The notes beneath the pieces were generated by a model. That model was not told the origin of the DNA. It searched no databases and saw nothing but the letters and a program-made list of their open reading frames with translations. The translations under genes were made by a program, and so were the position numbers. Positions 13,993-15,020 of a stretch of DNA of 15,020 nucleotides are shown one piece after another. Source of the DNA: Comamonadaceae bacterium (GTDB taxonomy: Bacteria > Pseudomonadota > Gammaproteobacteria > Burkholderiales > Burkholderiaceae_C); the NCBI GenBank assembly GCA_947494405.1, contig CANLWQ010000016.1, forward strand, positions 1 to 15,020, read 5' to 3'. Position 1 is the stretch's first letter, and every line of letters begins with the position of its first letter.

Positions 13993-15020
13993 CATTCCAT
14001 TTCTCAAACCCCTACACCAGCACCCGCCTTCCTGTTTTTGCTCGCAACATCGTTTCCACCTCCCACCCCTTGGCTGCCCAAGCGGGTTTACGCGTCTTGT
14101 GGCAAGGCGGTAATGCGGTGGACGCTGCCATCGCCGCTGCCGCGGTGCTGACCATCGTCGAACCTGTGAGCTGTGGCTTGGGTTCGGACGCGTTTTGTAT
14201 TTTGTGGGACGGCAAAGCCTTGCATGGTTTGAACGCCTCGGGGCGTGCGCCTCAAACTTGGACGCCTGAATATTTCCAAGACAAATACGGCGCTGATGCA
14301 CTGCAACCACCCAAGCGCGGCATCGACTCGGTGACCGTGCCTGGTGCGGTGGCGAGTTGGGTGGCGATGAGCGAGCGGTTTGGCAAACTGCCTTTTGCCG
14401 ATTTGCTGCAGCCGGCCATAGAAATTGCCGAGCGGGGGTTTTTGCTGAGTGTGGTGGTGCAAGAAAAATGGGCGGCGGCGGTGCAAGAGCTGCAAAGCCA
14501 ACCCGGCTTTGCCGAGCATTTTCTGCCCAGGGGACGCGCGCCCCAGGTAGGCGAGTTGTTTCAGTTTGCGGCAGCCGCTCGCGGTTTGCGTGCGATTGCC
14601 GACACCAAAGGCCAAGCGTTTTACGGCGGCGAAATAGCCCAAGCCTTGGAGAAATTTTCCAATGCCCACGGCGGCAGCTTGAAAGCCAGCGACTTTGCGG
14701 CCTACCAAGCCGATTGGGTCACGCCTATTTCACAAAACTACCGTGGCCACACCCTGCATGAAATTCCACCCAATGGCCAGGGCATTGCCGCGCTCATCAC
14801 TTTGGGTATTTTGGGTAATTTCGATTTGGCTGGCTTGGCGCTGGACGGCGTGGATTCGCAACACCTGCAGATCGAGGCGATGAAACTGGCCTTTGCCGAT
14901 GTCTACCGCTATGTGGCTGATGCGCAAAGCATGGAAGTCACTGCCCAACAGATGCTGGACCCTTCTTATTTGAAGCAACGCGCTGGCATGATTGATATGA
15001 AGAAAGCGCAAGACTTCAAG
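13989..15020 (+). CDS. Gamma-glutamyltransferase-family protein, 3' end cut by window edge
   Basis: The first 344 residues of an Ntn-hydrolase of the gamma-glutamyltransferase family, which makes one chain that cleaves itself into two subunits. Visible family blocks are VSTSHPLAAQAGLRVL, the GGNAVDAAIAAAAVL segment (about 41-55), VEPVSCGLGSDAF (about 58-70), SVTVPGAVASW and IPPNGQGIAAL. The GLGSDAF block resembles B. subtilis YwrD and other cytoplasmic members rather than classical periplasmic GGT, and no signal peptide is present. The catalytic threonine of the small subunit would lie beyond the edge, so activity cannot be confirmed. It might hydrolyse gamma-glutamyl compounds or a related amide. 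The ATG overlaps the DUF3422 stop. Confidence 0.92.
   Translation, partial: MTFHFSNPYTSTRLPVFARNIVSTSHPLAAQAGLRVLWQGGNAVDAAIAAAAVLTIVEPVSCGLGSDAFCILWDGKALHGLNASGRAPQTWTPEYFQDKYGADALQPPKRGIDSVTVPGAVASWVAMSERFGKLPFADLLQPAIEIAERGFLLSVVVQEKWAAAVQELQSQPGFAEHFLPRGRAPQVGELFQFAAAARGLRAIADTKGQAFYGGEIAQALEKFSNAHGGSLKASDFAAYQADWVTPISQNYRGHTLHEIPPNGQGIAALITLGILGNFDLAGLALDGVDSQHLQIEAMKLAFADVYRYVADAQSMEVTAQQMLDPSYLKQRAGMIDMKKAQDFK

Overview
The window looks like a chromosomal segment of a betaproteobacterium, most likely Burkholderiales and probably Comamonadaceae. This rests on the protein resemblances, the gene order (an RpfE-like gene, recJ, a PHP phosphatase, yciO, an M50 protease and trpS in a row) and the moderately high GC content judged by eye. 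No genome search could be run, so the placement is inference. Both ends cut through genes: the trpS 3' end is missing on the left and the gamma-glutamyltransferase 3' end is missing on the right.

Left block (1-6107, all minus strand). Six genes are read right to left: an RpfE-like hypothetical, recJ (single-strand exonuclease), a PHP-domain nucleotide phosphatase of the RNase AM/YciV type, yciO, an M50 site-2-type membrane protease and trpS. Most junctions overlap or are a few bases long, so the block looks like one or two operons. The one real break is an AT-rich gap of 115 bp at 1787-1901 before the protease/trpS pair. The TrpRS is unusual: it has an extra stretch of about 70 residues before KMSKS and a four-cysteine pattern resembling the [4Fe-4S] site of Thermotoga TrpRS.

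Middle block (6120-8052, plus strand). A LolC/E-family permease and the LolD ATPase overlap by 8 bp and form the lipoprotein-release ABC transporter. They diverge from the RpfE-like gene with almost no intergenic space.

Accessory islet (8053-8932). Between lolD and a TatD-family nuclease lies a toxin-antitoxin pair on the minus strand: a Gp49/HigB-like toxin followed by an XRE antitoxin. Two abutting perfect palindromes sit upstream as a likely autoregulatory operator, and a GGGGTCAGATCCC-type hairpin sits just after the antitoxin stop. An 80-bp palindromic repeat separates this unit from lolD. A second copy (82 bp) plus an inverted partial copy follows the tatD-like gene. The repeat has imperfect terminal inverted repeats and no coding content; it looks like a REP/MITE-type dispersed element and is the least explained feature here.

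Right block (8933-15020, plus strand). The TatD-family hydrolase, a spermidine-synthase-like SAM-dependent protein, tctB and tctA (tripartite tricarboxylate transporter membrane subunits, with no tctC in view), a DUF3422 membrane protein and a cytoplasmic-type gamma-glutamyltransferase-family enzyme follow in order. From tctB onward the genes are tightly packed, with ATGA coupling between DUF3422 and the transferase, so they may be co-transcribed. I found no tRNA, rRNA, CRISPR array, prophage or transposase gene.
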